Shown piece after piece: positions 1-8,795 of a stretch of DNA of 36,321 bases; position 1 is the first letter of the stretch, and each line of letters begins with the position of its first letter. The DNA comes from Gallionella sp. (GTDB lineage: Bacteria; Pseudomonadota; Gammaproteobacteria; Burkholderiales; Gallionellaceae). Where the stretch lies: contig JAHEDW010000022.1 of assembly GCA_024641025.1 (NCBI GenBank), forward strand, positions 1 through 36,321, in the 5' to 3' direction. The notes beneath the pieces were generated by a model, which worked only from the letters and a program-made list of their open reading frames with translations, was not told the origin of the DNA and ran no database searches. The translations under genes and the position numbers were made by a program.

Positions 1-1
1 G

Positions 2-352
2 AAAACTGGTAAAGTTGATCCAACTACGCCCCCGGCCAAACCTGCCACTCCTCCAGCTGGCAAGCCTGCGGCGCAAGGCGATCCTGCAAAGATCGCCGTG
101 GTGCAGATATTGACCGGTGCGAATGCAGGCAAGGAACTCGAGTTGGTAAAGAACCTGACCACTTTGGGTAAGCCAGGCTTGCAGGTTGCGGTCCTTACCC
201 GGCGCCCGCAAGGTTTCTTTATCACCCATGTCGAGGGAGCAAAATTCCCATTAGTGAACGGCCAGACACTCACAAATCAGGCATATCAACTGAAGGATCA
301 TGACGTGATCGAACTGGCAGGCATCAAAATGGAATTCTATTTCAAGGGTTAA
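2..352 (+). CDS. FHA-domain protein, C-terminal part (5' end outside window)
   Basis: The reading frame is open from the first complete codon, so only the C-terminal ~116 residues are visible. They begin with a low-complexity Pro/Ala/Lys linker (about residues 1-32), followed by a compact beta-rich domain. That domain has the spacing of a forkhead-associated fold: a glycine-rich first strand (LTGANAGKELEL), an LTTLGKPG turn where canonical FHA domains have the phosphopeptide-binding Gly-Arg, an HVEG turn, and an NG pair before a final strand. FHA domains usually read phosphothreonine. Here the turn is GKPG, not GRxx, so binding is uncertain. A cyclase gene follows 261 bp downstream, and a Ser/Thr kinase lies about 10 kb away, so a role in the same phospho-signalling is an inference. 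The internal GTG codons at 98 and 101 are not needed as starts. Confidence 0.7.
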   Translation, partial: KTGKVDPTTPPAKPATPPAGKPAAQGDPAKIAVVQILTGANAGKELELVKNLTTLGKPGLQVAVLTRRPQGFFITHVEGAKFPLVNGQTLTNQAYQLKDHDVIELAGIKMEFYFKG

Positions 353-613
353 CGGGTGGCAGTAGACGCTGTTGTGGTCGCTGCGCCGAGCCTGATCATA
401 TTCACAGCAATTCTGCAAAATTGCCTTACCGTGACCCTTGGGCAATCCTGCTGTCATTACTGCCGACCTTCAGACGCGTGAATCATCCAATGAGAAGATC
501 ATCGCTCTGACCCGGCCTGGCAAAGTCGGTGTTCAGTCCATGTGGTATTGCAAACCATCACACCACAAAGATACGGTGGCAGCATTCATGACAATGTCAA
601 TTAAGGGAGATGC
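353..613. other. Intergenic region before the cyclase, possible FHA-like remnant
   Basis: No convincing complete gene is present. One forward frame is open from about 435 to 615 without a good start. Its stretch LTRPGKVGVQ (507-536) resembles LTTLGKPGLQ of the FHA protein just upstream. This may be the decayed end of a related domain or chance. A short palindrome TGACAATGTCA occurs at 588-598. I see no strong promoter. Confidence 0.3.
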
Positions 614-2836
614 GTGAAGAAGAACGCGATATTGATCGGACTTGGTTTGCTGATCGTCCTTTTTTTTGTCGGCAATGCCGCGCACTTCTACCGTCTGGGA
701 TTTATCGATCGTCTCTCAGAAAATCTTTACGATTACAGCATGCGATTGACAATGCCGCAAACAGTGGATCAGCGCATCGTCATTCTGGATATAGACGAAA
801 AAAGCCTCAAGGAAGAAGGGCGTTGGCCATGGGGGCGAGATCGCATGGCCATGCTGATGGACAAGTTGTTCGATAAACACGAAGTTGCAGTAGTGGGTTT
901 CGATGTGGTCTTTGCCGAAAAGGATGACAGTTCTGGGCTTAAGGTATTACAGGCGCTGGCGCAACACCAACTCAGGGATGATCCTCAATATCGCGCTGTC
1001 CTGAGCCAGATCCAGCCTCAGCTCGAATACGACAAAATGTTCGCCGACAAGATCGCTGGCCGCAAGGTGGTACTTGGGTATTACTTTACAGACCAGAAAA
1101 ACACACGCATCTCTGGAGAACTTCCCGAGCCGATTTTAAGGGCAGGTTCATTCAAGGGGCACACAAAAGGCTTTGCTTCCTGGAATGGCTATGGAGCCAA
1201 TCTTGCCGAGTTGCAGCAAGCAGCGAGTGGTGCAGGCCACTTTAATCCCATGATCGACTTTGACGGGTTGGTAAGGCGTGTACCGATGCTGTCTGAGTAT
1301 AACGGGGCTTATTATGAGCCCCTTTCCCTTGCGGTGGTGCGTACCCTGCTGGGGAGGACCGAATTGCAGCCAGGATTTGTCGAAGCCAAGCAAGGAGGAT
1401 ATGCCAGGCTCGAGTGGCTGGAGTTGCGCACGGCCAATGGCTCATTGAAAATCCCGGTGGATGATGATTTGGCGACCTATATTCCCTACCGCGGAAGACA
1501 AGGGAGTTTTCCTTATATCTCCATCGCAGATGTGTTGCATGACCGAGTCGCAACGTCACAATTGAAGGATAAGATCGTGCTGGTTGGCACAACTGCACCA
1601 GGTTTGATGGATATGCGCGCCACACCGGTGGCTGAGGTTTATCCAGGGGTAGAAGTCCACGCAAACATGATTTCCGGGATACTGGATCAGAACTTGAAAG
1701 AACGGCCAGCATACATGTTGGGCGCAGAAGTGGTTTGGTTGCTGCTGATCGGTATTACCATGAGCATCTTACTGCCCCAGTTGAACCCGGCCAACGCGAT
1801 CATCGTCTCGGGTTTCTTCTTTGCCGGTACGGCAGGGATGAGCCTAGCCTCCTGGCAATACGGGGACATATTGATGCCAATGGCGAACAGCCTGGTGATG
1901 ATTGCCTTGATATTCGCGTTGGACATGTCCTATGGTTACTTCGTCGAATCACGCACCAAGCGTCTGATTACCGGGTTGTTCGGCCAATATGTGCCGAACG
2001 AGTTGGTCGAGGAAATGGCTCAGCATCCTGAGCGCGTCTCCCTGGCAGGCGAGAGCCGCGAAATGACCATCCTGTTCTCCGATGTGCGCGACTTCACCTC
2101 CATATCCGAAGGGCTGGACCCGAAGGAATTGGCGTCAATGATGCATGAGTTCTTGACCCCATTGTCTCGAGTGATATACAAACATCGCGGTACTATCGAT
2201 AAGTATATGGGCGACTGCATCATGGCTTTTTGGGGAGCACCCTTGCCAGATAAGGGTCATGCCCATCATGCGTTACAGGCAAGTATCGAGATGCAACAGG
2301 AAATGGCGCGATTGCGGCCGCACTTTAAAGCGCGCGGCTGGCCGGAGATACATGTTGGAATCGGCATCAACACAGGAAATGTCAACGTTGGCAACATGGG
2401 TTCTGAATTGCGCGTAGCCTATACTGTGATGGGGGACGAAGTTAACCTGGCATCACGGCTTGAAGGAATCACTAAGCAATACGGTGTGGAAATCATCATC
2501 GGTGAAAACACCCGTAATGCTGCCAAGGACTTTATCTATCGTGAACTTGACCATGTGCGGGTAAAAGGTAAAGATAAGCCCGTGGCGATATACGAACCGA
2601 TAGGTCTTGCCGAAAATGTGAGCAGCGCAAAGCATGACGAGATCAAGCTGTTTCATGAGGTGCGTCGCTTGTATCGCAAGCAGGACTGGGACCAGGCAGA
2701 ATTGCAGTTGATGAATCTGCAGCGCATTTCACCTGATACCCCGTTGTATCAAACCTATGTCAGTCGCATTGCCTATTTTCGAAAAAACCCGCAGGCTGCG
2801 GATTGGGATGGTGTATTCGTATTCGATACAAAGTAG
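614..2836 (+). CDS. CHASE2-domain class III adenylate cyclase
   Basis: Membrane-bound cyclase of 740 residues that should make cAMP from ATP. Segment order: an N-terminal membrane helix (about 5-24), a large periplasmic CHASE2 sensor (about 30-345, with the typical VILDIDEKSLKEEGRWPW region), three closely packed membrane helices (about 368-440), a short linker (FGQYVPNELVEEM), and a class III catalytic domain (about 480-655). Both metal-binding aspartates are present (FSDVRDF near 489 and GDCIMAFWGAP near 533). So are the Lys of DKYMGD and the Asp of VMGDEVN that favour adenine, and the Asn/Arg of VNLASRLE. The catalytic set therefore looks intact. The start is GTG, four bases after AAGGGAG; the ATG at 610 is in another frame. 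The phosphodiesterase gene follows after 21 bp, so the two are probably co-transcribed. The ligand sensed by CHASE2 is unknown. Confidence 0.93.
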   Translation: MKKNAILIGLGLLIVLFFVGNAAHFYRLGFIDRLSENLYDYSMRLTMPQTVDQRIVILDIDEKSLKEEGRWPWGRDRMAMLMDKLFDKHEVAVVGFDVVFAEKDDSSGLKVLQALAQHQLRDDPQYRAVLSQIQPQLEYDKMFADKIAGRKVVLGYYFTDQKNTRISGELPEPILRAGSFKGHTKGFASWNGYGANLAELQQAASGAGHFNPMIDFDGLVRRVPMLSEYNGAYYEPLSLAVVRTLLGRTELQPGFVEAKQGGYARLEWLELRTANGSLKIPVDDDLATYIPYRGRQGSFPYISIADVLHDRVATSQLKDKIVLVGTTAPGLMDMRATPVAEVYPGVEVHANMISGILDQNLKERPAYMLGAEVVWLLLIGITMSILLPQLNPANAIIVSGFFFAGTAGMSLASWQYGDILMPMANSLVMIALIFALDMSYGYFVESRTKRLITGLFGQYVPNELVEEMAQHPERVSLAGESREMTILFSDVRDFTSISEGLDPKELASMMHEFLTPLSRVIYKHRGTIDKYMGDCIMAFWGAPLPDKGHAHHALQASIEMQQEMARLRPHFKARGWPEIHVGIGINTGNVNVGNMGSELRVAYTVMGDEVNLASRLEGITKQYGVEIIIGENTRNAAKDFIYRELDHVRVKGKDKPVAIYEPIGLAENVSSAKHDEIKLFHEVRRLYRKQDWDQAELQLMNLQRISPDTPLYQTYVSRIAYFRKNPQAADWDGVFVFDTK

Positions 2837-2857
2837 CAAAACAGGATTACAGGACTT

Positions 2858-3622
2858 ATGAAATTAAGAGTGTTGGGATGCAGTGGTGGAATCGGTGGCG
2901 ATCTGCGCACCACTTCGTTCCTGCTCGATCAGGACGTCCTGATCGATGCGGGGACCGGAGTGAGTGAACTTACCTTGGATGAATTGTGTGCTATCGACCA
3001 TATCTTTGTTACGCATTCGCACCTTGACCATATCGCCTGCATACCAATGTTGCTCGACAGCGTTTGGACAATGCGAGATCGCCCGATAACGATATATGCG
3101 ATTGACGAAACGCTGGAAATGCTCAAGCAGCATATCTTTAACTGGAAGATTTGGCCCGATTTCAGTGAAATACCAAGCGCACTTCAGCCATCGATGATTT
3201 ACCAGCAGATCGAATTGGGCAAGACGGTGGAGTTGGGTGGGCGCAGTATCACTGCGGTACCGGCCAATCATGTCGTGCCTGCGGTCGGTTACCATCTGGA
3301 CAGTGGCGCAGCGAGCTTGGTTTTTACCGGGGACACTACGACCAATGATGCACTATGGAAGGTGGTCAACGAAATCGATAATTTACGCTACCTTATCATT
3401 GAGTCAGCTTTCTCTAACAGTGAGCGTGAACTAGCGGTGCTTTCCAAGCATCTATGTCCAAGTATGCTCTCGGTGGAATTGGCCAAGTTCAAGCTCAAGG
3501 CAGAAGTATTCATCACGCACCTCAAGCCCGGTGAACTGGAGTTAACCATGCGGGAGATCGAGGAGGATGTTCCCGGTATCCGGCCAAAGATGCTGCTGAA
3601 CAATCAAGTGTTCGATTTATAG
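2858..3622 (+). CDS. Metallo-beta-lactamase-fold 3',5'-cyclic-nucleotide phosphodiesterase
   Basis: A 254-residue cytoplasmic protein of the metallo-beta-lactamase fold, most like class II (PDE1/CpdP-type) cyclic-nucleotide phosphodiesterases. The metal-binding motif THSHLDH is at about 52-58 (His53, His55, Asp57, His58). Further ligands are at FTGD (Asp159) and in THLKP (His221). The N-terminal LGCSGGIGG and LIDAG strands are typical. It sits 21 bp after the adenylate cyclase on the same strand, so the pair would make and destroy cAMP under common control. That pairing is the main reason for preferring cAMP over an RNA or other phosphodiester substrate. RNase Z and arylsulfatase-like relatives cannot be fully excluded from sequence alone. 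Confidence 0.82.
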   Translation: MKLRVLGCSGGIGGDLRTTSFLLDQDVLIDAGTGVSELTLDELCAIDHIFVTHSHLDHIACIPMLLDSVWTMRDRPITIYAIDETLEMLKQHIFNWKIWPDFSEIPSALQPSMIYQQIELGKTVELGGRSITAVPANHVVPAVGYHLDSGAASLVFTGDTTTNDALWKVVNEIDNLRYLIIESAFSNSERELAVLSKHLCPSMLSVELAKFKLKAEVFITHLKPGELELTMREIEEDVPGIRPKMLLNNQVFDL

Positions 3623-3656
3623 TGGCGCATATTCTGCATCCTCGTAAATTTTTTGT

Positions 3657-3675
3657 CAGTTCAGTTTTTGAACTG
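3657..3675. other. Hairpin between phosphodiesterase and ATPase genes
   Basis: A perfect 7-bp inverted repeat CAGTTCA/TGAACTG with a GTTTT loop. It has no T-run on its 3' side, so it is not a clear intrinsic terminator in the forward direction. It could be a protein site or an mRNA processing hairpin in the 166-bp gap. Confidence 0.4.
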
Positions 3676-3788
3676 GTGTGTGAGTTAATCAAGGCGCATT
3701 GTCGGCGAGAGGTTGGTCCAGTAAGGCACACAAGCCGGATGGATGATTGGAAATCCTTGAGGTTAGATGAGATAGGCGGGAGTAAGAG

Positions 3789-6191
3789 ATGAGTACAGTA
3801 ATGGCAACCAAGGGTGCGGTTGGTAATTCCGCAGAAATGAACATCAAGCTCGAGTTCAATAAGAACCTTAATCAAGTTACCAACAAGATCCACGCAACTG
3901 GCAATGTGGAAGAAATCATGCTGGATGTCAGCAAGGACATCTGTGCCTTGTTTAATGCAGACCGCATGACTATTTATGTAGTCGGCGACGACAACATTTC
4001 GCTCGTTTCCAAAGTCAAGACCGGACTAAACTCATTCAAGGATCTGAAGTTGCCTATCGCCGAGCAAAGCATCGCTGGTTATGTGGCGATGAAGAAAAGG
4101 CTGCTTAACATCAAAGATGTTTACGATGAAAAGGAATTGGCCACCATTAGTCCGCACTTGCGTTTTTTGCAGGAGGTGGACAAGCGCACCGGTTACCGTA
4201 CCAAGCAAATGCTTGTCGTTCCTGTAGTGGATGCCACCAGCAACGACCTGATCGGCGTGATACAGGTCATAAACAACAAGGCTGGTGTACCTTTTGCCTC
4301 CTCAATCGAGGAGGGAGCGAAGGAACTTTCGCAAACCATGGCAGTAGCGTTGCGCCAACGGCTGCAAACCACAACGGCCAAAACAAAATATGATTACCTG
4401 GTTGCCGACGCGGTACTTTCAGCGGCGGAATTTGAATTGGCTACGCGAACAGCAAGGCGCAAAGGGATCGACATCGAAGATGTGCTGATAGATGAATTTC
4501 AGGTCAGTAACGCTGCCTTGGGTAAGGCCTTGTCCACTTTCTTCGGGGTTCCTTATGAACCCTTTAGGGGGGACCGCGTCAAGCCGGCAGAGTTGTTGCG
4601 CAACTTGAGGCGTGAGTATGTCAAAAGCGGTCATTGGCTTCCGATAGACGAGAACCAGGATGGGCTGATGATATTGACCACTGACCCGGAACGGATCCAG
4701 GCCTCGCGTGTGGTGAACAACATCTTCCCCAAGAGCAGGCTTAACTACCTGGTTTGCTCACAGCGTGAGTTCAACCAATACCTTGATTTGTTCTATGGTG
4801 GGAAATCTTCTGCGGATGCTACTGGCATTTTTGCAGCGGATGATTCGTCAGTGGACGAACTACTGACCAATCTTGGCGGAGACGAGGAAGATATCTCCAG
4901 CATCAGCCAGGAGGATGTCAGCGCGGCAGCAGACAATGAACTGGTCAAACTGGTCAACAAGATCATCGTTGATGCATACCGGATGGGTGCTTCTGACATA
5001 CATGTAGAACCTGGGCCAGGCAAGATGAAGACCCAGATCCGGGTTCGCAAGGACGGCTCGCTGCTGAATTACATCGAGGTTCCATCGACTTACCGTAATG
5101 CGCTAGTGACACGCCTCAAGATTATGTGCGATCTGGATATATCCGAGAAACGCAGACCCCAGGACGGCAAGATAAAGTTCAAGAAATTCGGTCCGCTGGA
5201 TATCGAACTTCGTGTGGCGACAATCCCTTCGCAGGGTGGCGTGGAAGACGTGGTGATGCGTATCCTGGCCTCAGGTGAGCCATTGCCGCTCGAGAAGATG
5301 GGCTTCTCCGCAAGAAACAATGAATTGATCCAGGCTACAGTCAGCAAACCCTACGGCTTGTTCTTCGTATGCGGCCCGACCGGTTCAGGTAAGACCACCA
5401 CGCTGCACTCCATTCTCAAGTTCATCAACAAGCCCGAAACCAAGATCTGGACAGCGGAAGACCCTGTGGAGATCACCCAGAAGGGATTACGCCAGGTGCA
5501 AATCAACAAAAAGGCCGGCCTTGACTTTGCCACCATCATGCGTGCATTCCTGCGTGCCGATCCTGACGTGATCATGGTCGGTGAGATGCGCGACAAGGAG
5601 ACGGTTTCTATAGGTATCGAGGCATCCCTGACCGGTCACCTGGTTTTTGCAACACTGCACACCAACAGCGCCCCGGAATCCATCATCCGCCTGCTGGACA
5701 TGGGCATGGACCCGTTCAACTTCTCCGATGCGCTGCTGGGCATACTTGCACAGCGTCTGGCGAAACGCCTGTGTCCAGACTGCAAGAAACCACATGTCGC
5801 GACAAGCGAGGAGATCAAGGCGCTGCTTACCGAATACAGCTCGGAACTGACCAACACCGTTTCCTGGAAGAAAGACCCTGCAGCGGAAATGAAGGCACTT
5901 TATACAGAATGGGGAAAATTGTATGCAAACAAACAGGGACAATTCACTCTTTATACACCGGTAGGTTGCGAGAAATGCACGGGAACTGGTTATCGCGGGC
6001 GGGTCGGCCTGCACGAGTTGCTGATTGGTTCAGATCCGGTAAAGAAAGCCATCCAGGAGCATGCACGCGTCGCTGAACTACTGGCAATCGCCCTGGACGA
6101 AGGGATGCACACGTTGAAACAGGACGGTATGGAAAAGGTGCTGCAGGGTATCACTGACATGCATCAAGTGCGTGCTGTTTGCATCAAGTAA
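3789..6191 (+). CDS. GspE/PilB-type secretion ATPase with N-terminal GAF domain
   Basis: An 800-residue cytoplasmic hexameric ATPase of the type II secretion/type IV pilus assembly family, with an extra sensor. Residues about 20-195 form a GAF domain (VVPVVDATSNDLIGVIQVIN core). Residues about 205-340 form a GspE N-terminal (MshEN-like) domain, starting with a degenerate R-x-K-G...VLIDEFQVS...LGKALS element. From about 385 onward comes the motor: Walker A GPTGSGKTTT (529-538), Walker B with VIMVGEMRD, the His box GHLVFATLHTN, and the zinc tetracysteine CPDC (662) with CEKC (727). The normal PilB/GspE length is 500-580, so the GAF domain explains most of the excess. The SD is GGGAGTAAG. No pilC or pilD lies nearby, so the partner machine is uncertain. 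A pilin gene and an HD-GYP protein follow, which suggests signal-gated pilus assembly. What the GAF domain binds is unknown. Confidence 0.9.
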   Translation: MSTVMATKGAVGNSAEMNIKLEFNKNLNQVTNKIHATGNVEEIMLDVSKDICALFNADRMTIYVVGDDNISLVSKVKTGLNSFKDLKLPIAEQSIAGYVAMKKRLLNIKDVYDEKELATISPHLRFLQEVDKRTGYRTKQMLVVPVVDATSNDLIGVIQVINNKAGVPFASSIEEGAKELSQTMAVALRQRLQTTTAKTKYDYLVADAVLSAAEFELATRTARRKGIDIEDVLIDEFQVSNAALGKALSTFFGVPYEPFRGDRVKPAELLRNLRREYVKSGHWLPIDENQDGLMILTTDPERIQASRVVNNIFPKSRLNYLVCSQREFNQYLDLFYGGKSSADATGIFAADDSSVDELLTNLGGDEEDISSISQEDVSAAADNELVKLVNKIIVDAYRMGASDIHVEPGPGKMKTQIRVRKDGSLLNYIEVPSTYRNALVTRLKIMCDLDISEKRRPQDGKIKFKKFGPLDIELRVATIPSQGGVEDVVMRILASGEPLPLEKMGFSARNNELIQATVSKPYGLFFVCGPTGSGKTTTLHSILKFINKPETKIWTAEDPVEITQKGLRQVQINKKAGLDFATIMRAFLRADPDVIMVGEMRDKETVSIGIEASLTGHLVFATLHTNSAPESIIRLLDMGMDPFNFSDALLGILAQRLAKRLCPDCKKPHVATSEEIKALLTEYSSELTNTVSWKKDPAAEMKALYTEWGKLYANKQGQFTLYTPVGCEKCTGTGYRGRVGLHELLIGSDPVKKAIQEHARVAELLAIALDEGMHTLKQDGMEKVLQGITDMHQVRAVCIK

Positions 6192-6207
6192 ATTCCAGAG
6201 CTTGCTT

Positions 6208-7836
6208 ATGCAATCTTCAGATTATCTGTTGCATCGTCTCAAGGAACTCAACGAGGTCGGTATAGCGCTGTCCCGACAGCACGACATCAATAGTCTGCTT
6301 GAGACCATACTGGTCGCAGCAAAACGCTTTACCAATGCTGATGCAGGGACGCTTTATCTGCATGAACCTGAACAGCAACTGCTTCGTTTCGAGATCTTGC
6401 GTAACGATACGCTAAATACTGTCATGGGTGGCACCAGTGGTGTGCCGATCAGCTTCTATCCGATCCGTCTGTACAGTGAAGCAGGGAAGCCCAATCATGC
6501 CATGGTTGTGAGCCACGCGGCTTTGACCGGCGAGACGATAAACATTCCTGACGCATACATTGCACAGGGCTTCGATTTTTCCGGTACGAAGAATTTCGAT
6601 AGCAAGACAGGCTATCGTTCGCATTCTTTCCTGACCGTACCGATGCTGAATCATGAAGATGAAGTCATCGGCGTGCTCCAACTCATCAATGCCAAAGACC
6701 GGAACAGCGGAAAGATCGTGGAGTTTTCTGCGGATGACCAGCAGATGCTGGAGTCGCTTGCATCACAAGCTGCAATCGCACTGACCAATCGTCGCCTCAT
6801 CGGTCAGCTGGAATCTTTGTTCGAGTCCTTTATCCAACTGATAAATACAGCGATCGATGACAAATCGTCTTATACCGGCGGGCATTGTGCCCGCGTTCCG
6901 GCCCTTACCATGATGCTCGCCGAGGCTGCCAACCGCACCCAGCAGGGGCCGCTGAAGGATTTCGTGATGACTGACACGGATCGGAAGGAGCTCCGGATCG
7001 CAGGATTGCTGCATGACTGCGGGAAAATCACCACCCCGGTGCATGTGGTGGACAAGGCGACCAAGCTGCAGACCCTGTTCGACCGTATCCATATGCTGGA
7101 TACTCGTTTCGAAATTCTCAAGCGTGATTCGGAAATAAACATGTTGCGGAAGTTGGCTGAAGCAGGTGGTGATGCGCATCGTGTCGATTCGGCAAGACAG
7201 GAACATGAAGCGCGAATCGCGCAACTGGATCAGGACCGTGAATTTCTGCGACATTGCAACGTCGGTGGTGAGGCTATGTCAGTCGAGGAGCAGCAGCGAA
7301 TACACCAGATCGCGGCATATAGATGGCAAGGCATTGAAGGATTGGAATGCAATTTCCTCAGCGAGGATGAGTTAGAGAACCTGACCATCAGATCCGGTAC
7401 GCTGACCGCAGCCGAGCGCGAGACCATCAACCATCACATCGATGTCACGATAAAGATGCTGGAATCCCTGCCGTGGCCTAAGCACCTCAAGAATGTTCCG
7501 GAATATGCCGGCGGGCATCATGAGCGGATGGATGGTCAGGGTTACCCGCGCGGACTATTGCGCGATCAAATGTCGGTTCAGGCAAGGATCATGGGCATCG
7601 CGGATATTTTCGAGGCGCTCACCGCCAAGGATAGGCCATACAAAAAGGGCAAGACCCTGACCGAATCCTTGACTATCCTGGGAAAATTCAAACTGAATGG
7701 GCATATCGATCCTGACCTGTTCGACATCTTTATCCGAGAAAAGGTGTATCTAGACTATGCGGGTCAGTTCCTTCCCGCCGAGCAGGTCGACGATGTCGAC
7801 CTGGACAAAATTCCTGGTGTCAGTTCCAGGGCGTAA
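6208..7836 (+). CDS. GAF/HD-GYP cyclic-di-GMP phosphodiesterase
   Basis: A 542-residue soluble protein with an N-terminal GAF domain (about 20-200, core FLTVPMLNHEDEVIGVLQLIN) and an HD-GYP domain predicted to hydrolyse c-di-GMP. The HD pair is in LLHDCGKI (His269, Asp270), followed by INHHID, then GGHHERMDGQGYPRG with His437-His438 and the GYP at 445-447. About 130 charged, probably helical residues are inserted between the HD motif and the next His pair, so the domain is longer than a minimal HD-GYP. I chose the ATG at 6208, 17 bp after the ATPase stop. A GTG at 6172 in the same frame would overlap the ATPase by 20 bp and add 12 residues with no better SD. Tight coupling to a GAF-ATPase suggests both act on the same pilus or secretion process. 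Confidence 0.9.
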   Translation: MQSSDYLLHRLKELNEVGIALSRQHDINSLLETILVAAKRFTNADAGTLYLHEPEQQLLRFEILRNDTLNTVMGGTSGVPISFYPIRLYSEAGKPNHAMVVSHAALTGETINIPDAYIAQGFDFSGTKNFDSKTGYRSHSFLTVPMLNHEDEVIGVLQLINAKDRNSGKIVEFSADDQQMLESLASQAAIALTNRRLIGQLESLFESFIQLINTAIDDKSSYTGGHCARVPALTMMLAEAANRTQQGPLKDFVMTDTDRKELRIAGLLHDCGKITTPVHVVDKATKLQTLFDRIHMLDTRFEILKRDSEINMLRKLAEAGGDAHRVDSARQEHEARIAQLDQDREFLRHCNVGGEAMSVEEQQRIHQIAAYRWQGIEGLECNFLSEDELENLTIRSGTLTAAERETINHHIDVTIKMLESLPWPKHLKNVPEYAGGHHERMDGQGYPRGLLRDQMSVQARIMGIADIFEALTAKDRPYKKGKTLTESLTILGKFKLNGHIDPDLFDIFIREKVYLDYAGQFLPAEQVDDVDLDKIPGVSSRA

Positions 7837-8196
7837 CGATGGTTCGTTTGCATTCACCGTTGGTGTTGCTGCCAAACCCGGTTCTTCCATAATGCACTTT
7901 CAATCGCCGTCATACTGACAAAAATCGTCAGTCGACTGCCAGTTTTGGTCTGATTATCGAAGGAATTTATTGCGCATGTACGATGGTAGGTGCCATTTCA
8001 ATTTGTGTTCGTCTTGAATTTGAAATGCGATGCTATGGTAATAGACATAATAAAACAATAAGTTATAAAAATAATTTCATGCGAAAAATTAATTTGTCCC
8101 GGTAACCTGCGAGCAACTGGCATTTTTGGCACGGCTATTGCTCCCTATTACATCGACACACACCAAGTGTGTTTAATATTACACAAGGAGCTTTAC
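7837..8196 (+). promoter_or_regulatory. Upstream region of the pilin gene with inverted repeat
   Basis: 360 bp without a gene, AT-rich between about 8035 and 8100. A perfect inverted repeat ACTGAC-N7-GTCAGT lies at 7914-7932, about 195 bp before the sigma-54 core, a typical enhancer distance for a PilR-like activator. Assignment to PilR is inference. A second, weaker inverted repeat (ATTTCAA ... TTGAAAT) lies near 7995-8027. Confidence 0.4.
8127..8142 (+). promoter_or_regulatory. Sigma-54 promoter of the pilin gene
   Basis: TGGCAC-N5-TTGCT matches the -24/-12 consensus exactly, with the GG and GC doublets 10 bp apart. Transcription should start near 8153, giving a UTR of about 44 bases before the pilin ATG. 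Type IV pilin genes are classically RpoN/PilR controlled. Confidence 0.88.
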
Positions 8197-8718
8197 ATGA
8201 AGAACATACAAAAAGGTTTCACGCTGATCGAATTGATGATCGTGGTTGCGATCATCGGTATCCTGGCTGCTGTTGCGATTCCTGCTTACGGCGACTATAC
8301 CGCACGTGCCCAAGCTGCTGAAGCATTTACACTGATGGACGGTTTCAAGACACCGCTGACCGAACTTTATACATCCTCAGGCGCTTTCCTAATCGATGAT
8401 GGTACCGCTGGCGTTAAAGGTATCACCTCTGGTAAATATGTTGCATCTGTCGGCACTGGTGATGGTACGACCGGCCAAGCTTTCAGCGTTGTTTCACAAT
8501 TTGGTACGACTGGCGTGAGCGGCAAGATACAGGGCCTGTTCGTGCATATGTACTACAATCCTAACGACGGTAGCTGGTCCTGTGCGAACGGTGATGGTTC
8601 CTCAGACGACGCAACTGCTATTGTTGACGTTGTTTCTGGTACTCCTGCTGCAGGTGTGTTGGCTGTTGCTGGCGCGAACCCAATCCCAGCAAACATTTTG
8701 CCTAAGGCTTGCGCTTAA
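8197..8718 (+). CDS. pilA: Type IV major pilin
   Basis: A 173-residue prepilin. The short basic leader ends in Gly7 and is cut before Phe8 by a prepilin peptidase, giving a mature N-terminus [20 protein letters not shown] with the essential Glu5. This helix forms the pilus core, and the rest is a globular head. Two cysteines near the C-terminus (in SCANG and KACA) fit the D-region disulfide of type IVa pilins. The start is the ATG at 8197, eight bases after AAGGAG; an upstream in-frame start at 8167 would put 10 extra residues before the leader and is rejected. A sigma-54 promoter precedes it and a strong terminator follows, so it is transcribed alone. Proximity to the GAF-ATPase suggests that motor may polymerise it, but a separate pilB elsewhere is possible. 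Confidence 0.93.
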   Translation: MKNIQKGFTLIELMIVVAIIGILAAVAIPAYGDYTARAQAAEAFTLMDGFKTPLTELYTSSGAFLIDDGTAGVKGITSGKYVASVGTGDGTTGQAFSVVSQFGTTGVSGKIQGLFVHMYYNPNDGSWSCANGDGSSDDATAIVDVVSGTPAAGVLAVAGANPIPANILPKACA

Positions 8719-8745
8719 TACTGCCTGAGCTTACTTAAGGTAAAT

Positions 8746-8771
8746 AAAAGCCCCTCGCAAGAGGGGCTTTT
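8746..8771. terminator. Bidirectional intrinsic terminator, pilA / bepA
   Basis: A perfect 11-bp stem AAAAGCCCCTC/GAGGGGCTTTT with a GCAA tetraloop, followed by TT. The mirrored A/T tracts let it work in both directions, ending pilA from the left and the convergent bepA from the right. Confidence 0.93.
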
Positions 8772-8795
8772 TTATTGGGTTTGAGATGTTGGTTT

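Noticed and set aside
610-876. ATG-started frame overlapping the cyclase start
   Set aside because: The GTG frame four bases later gives a complete CHASE2 cyclase; the ATG frame ends quickly and is Arg-rich noise.
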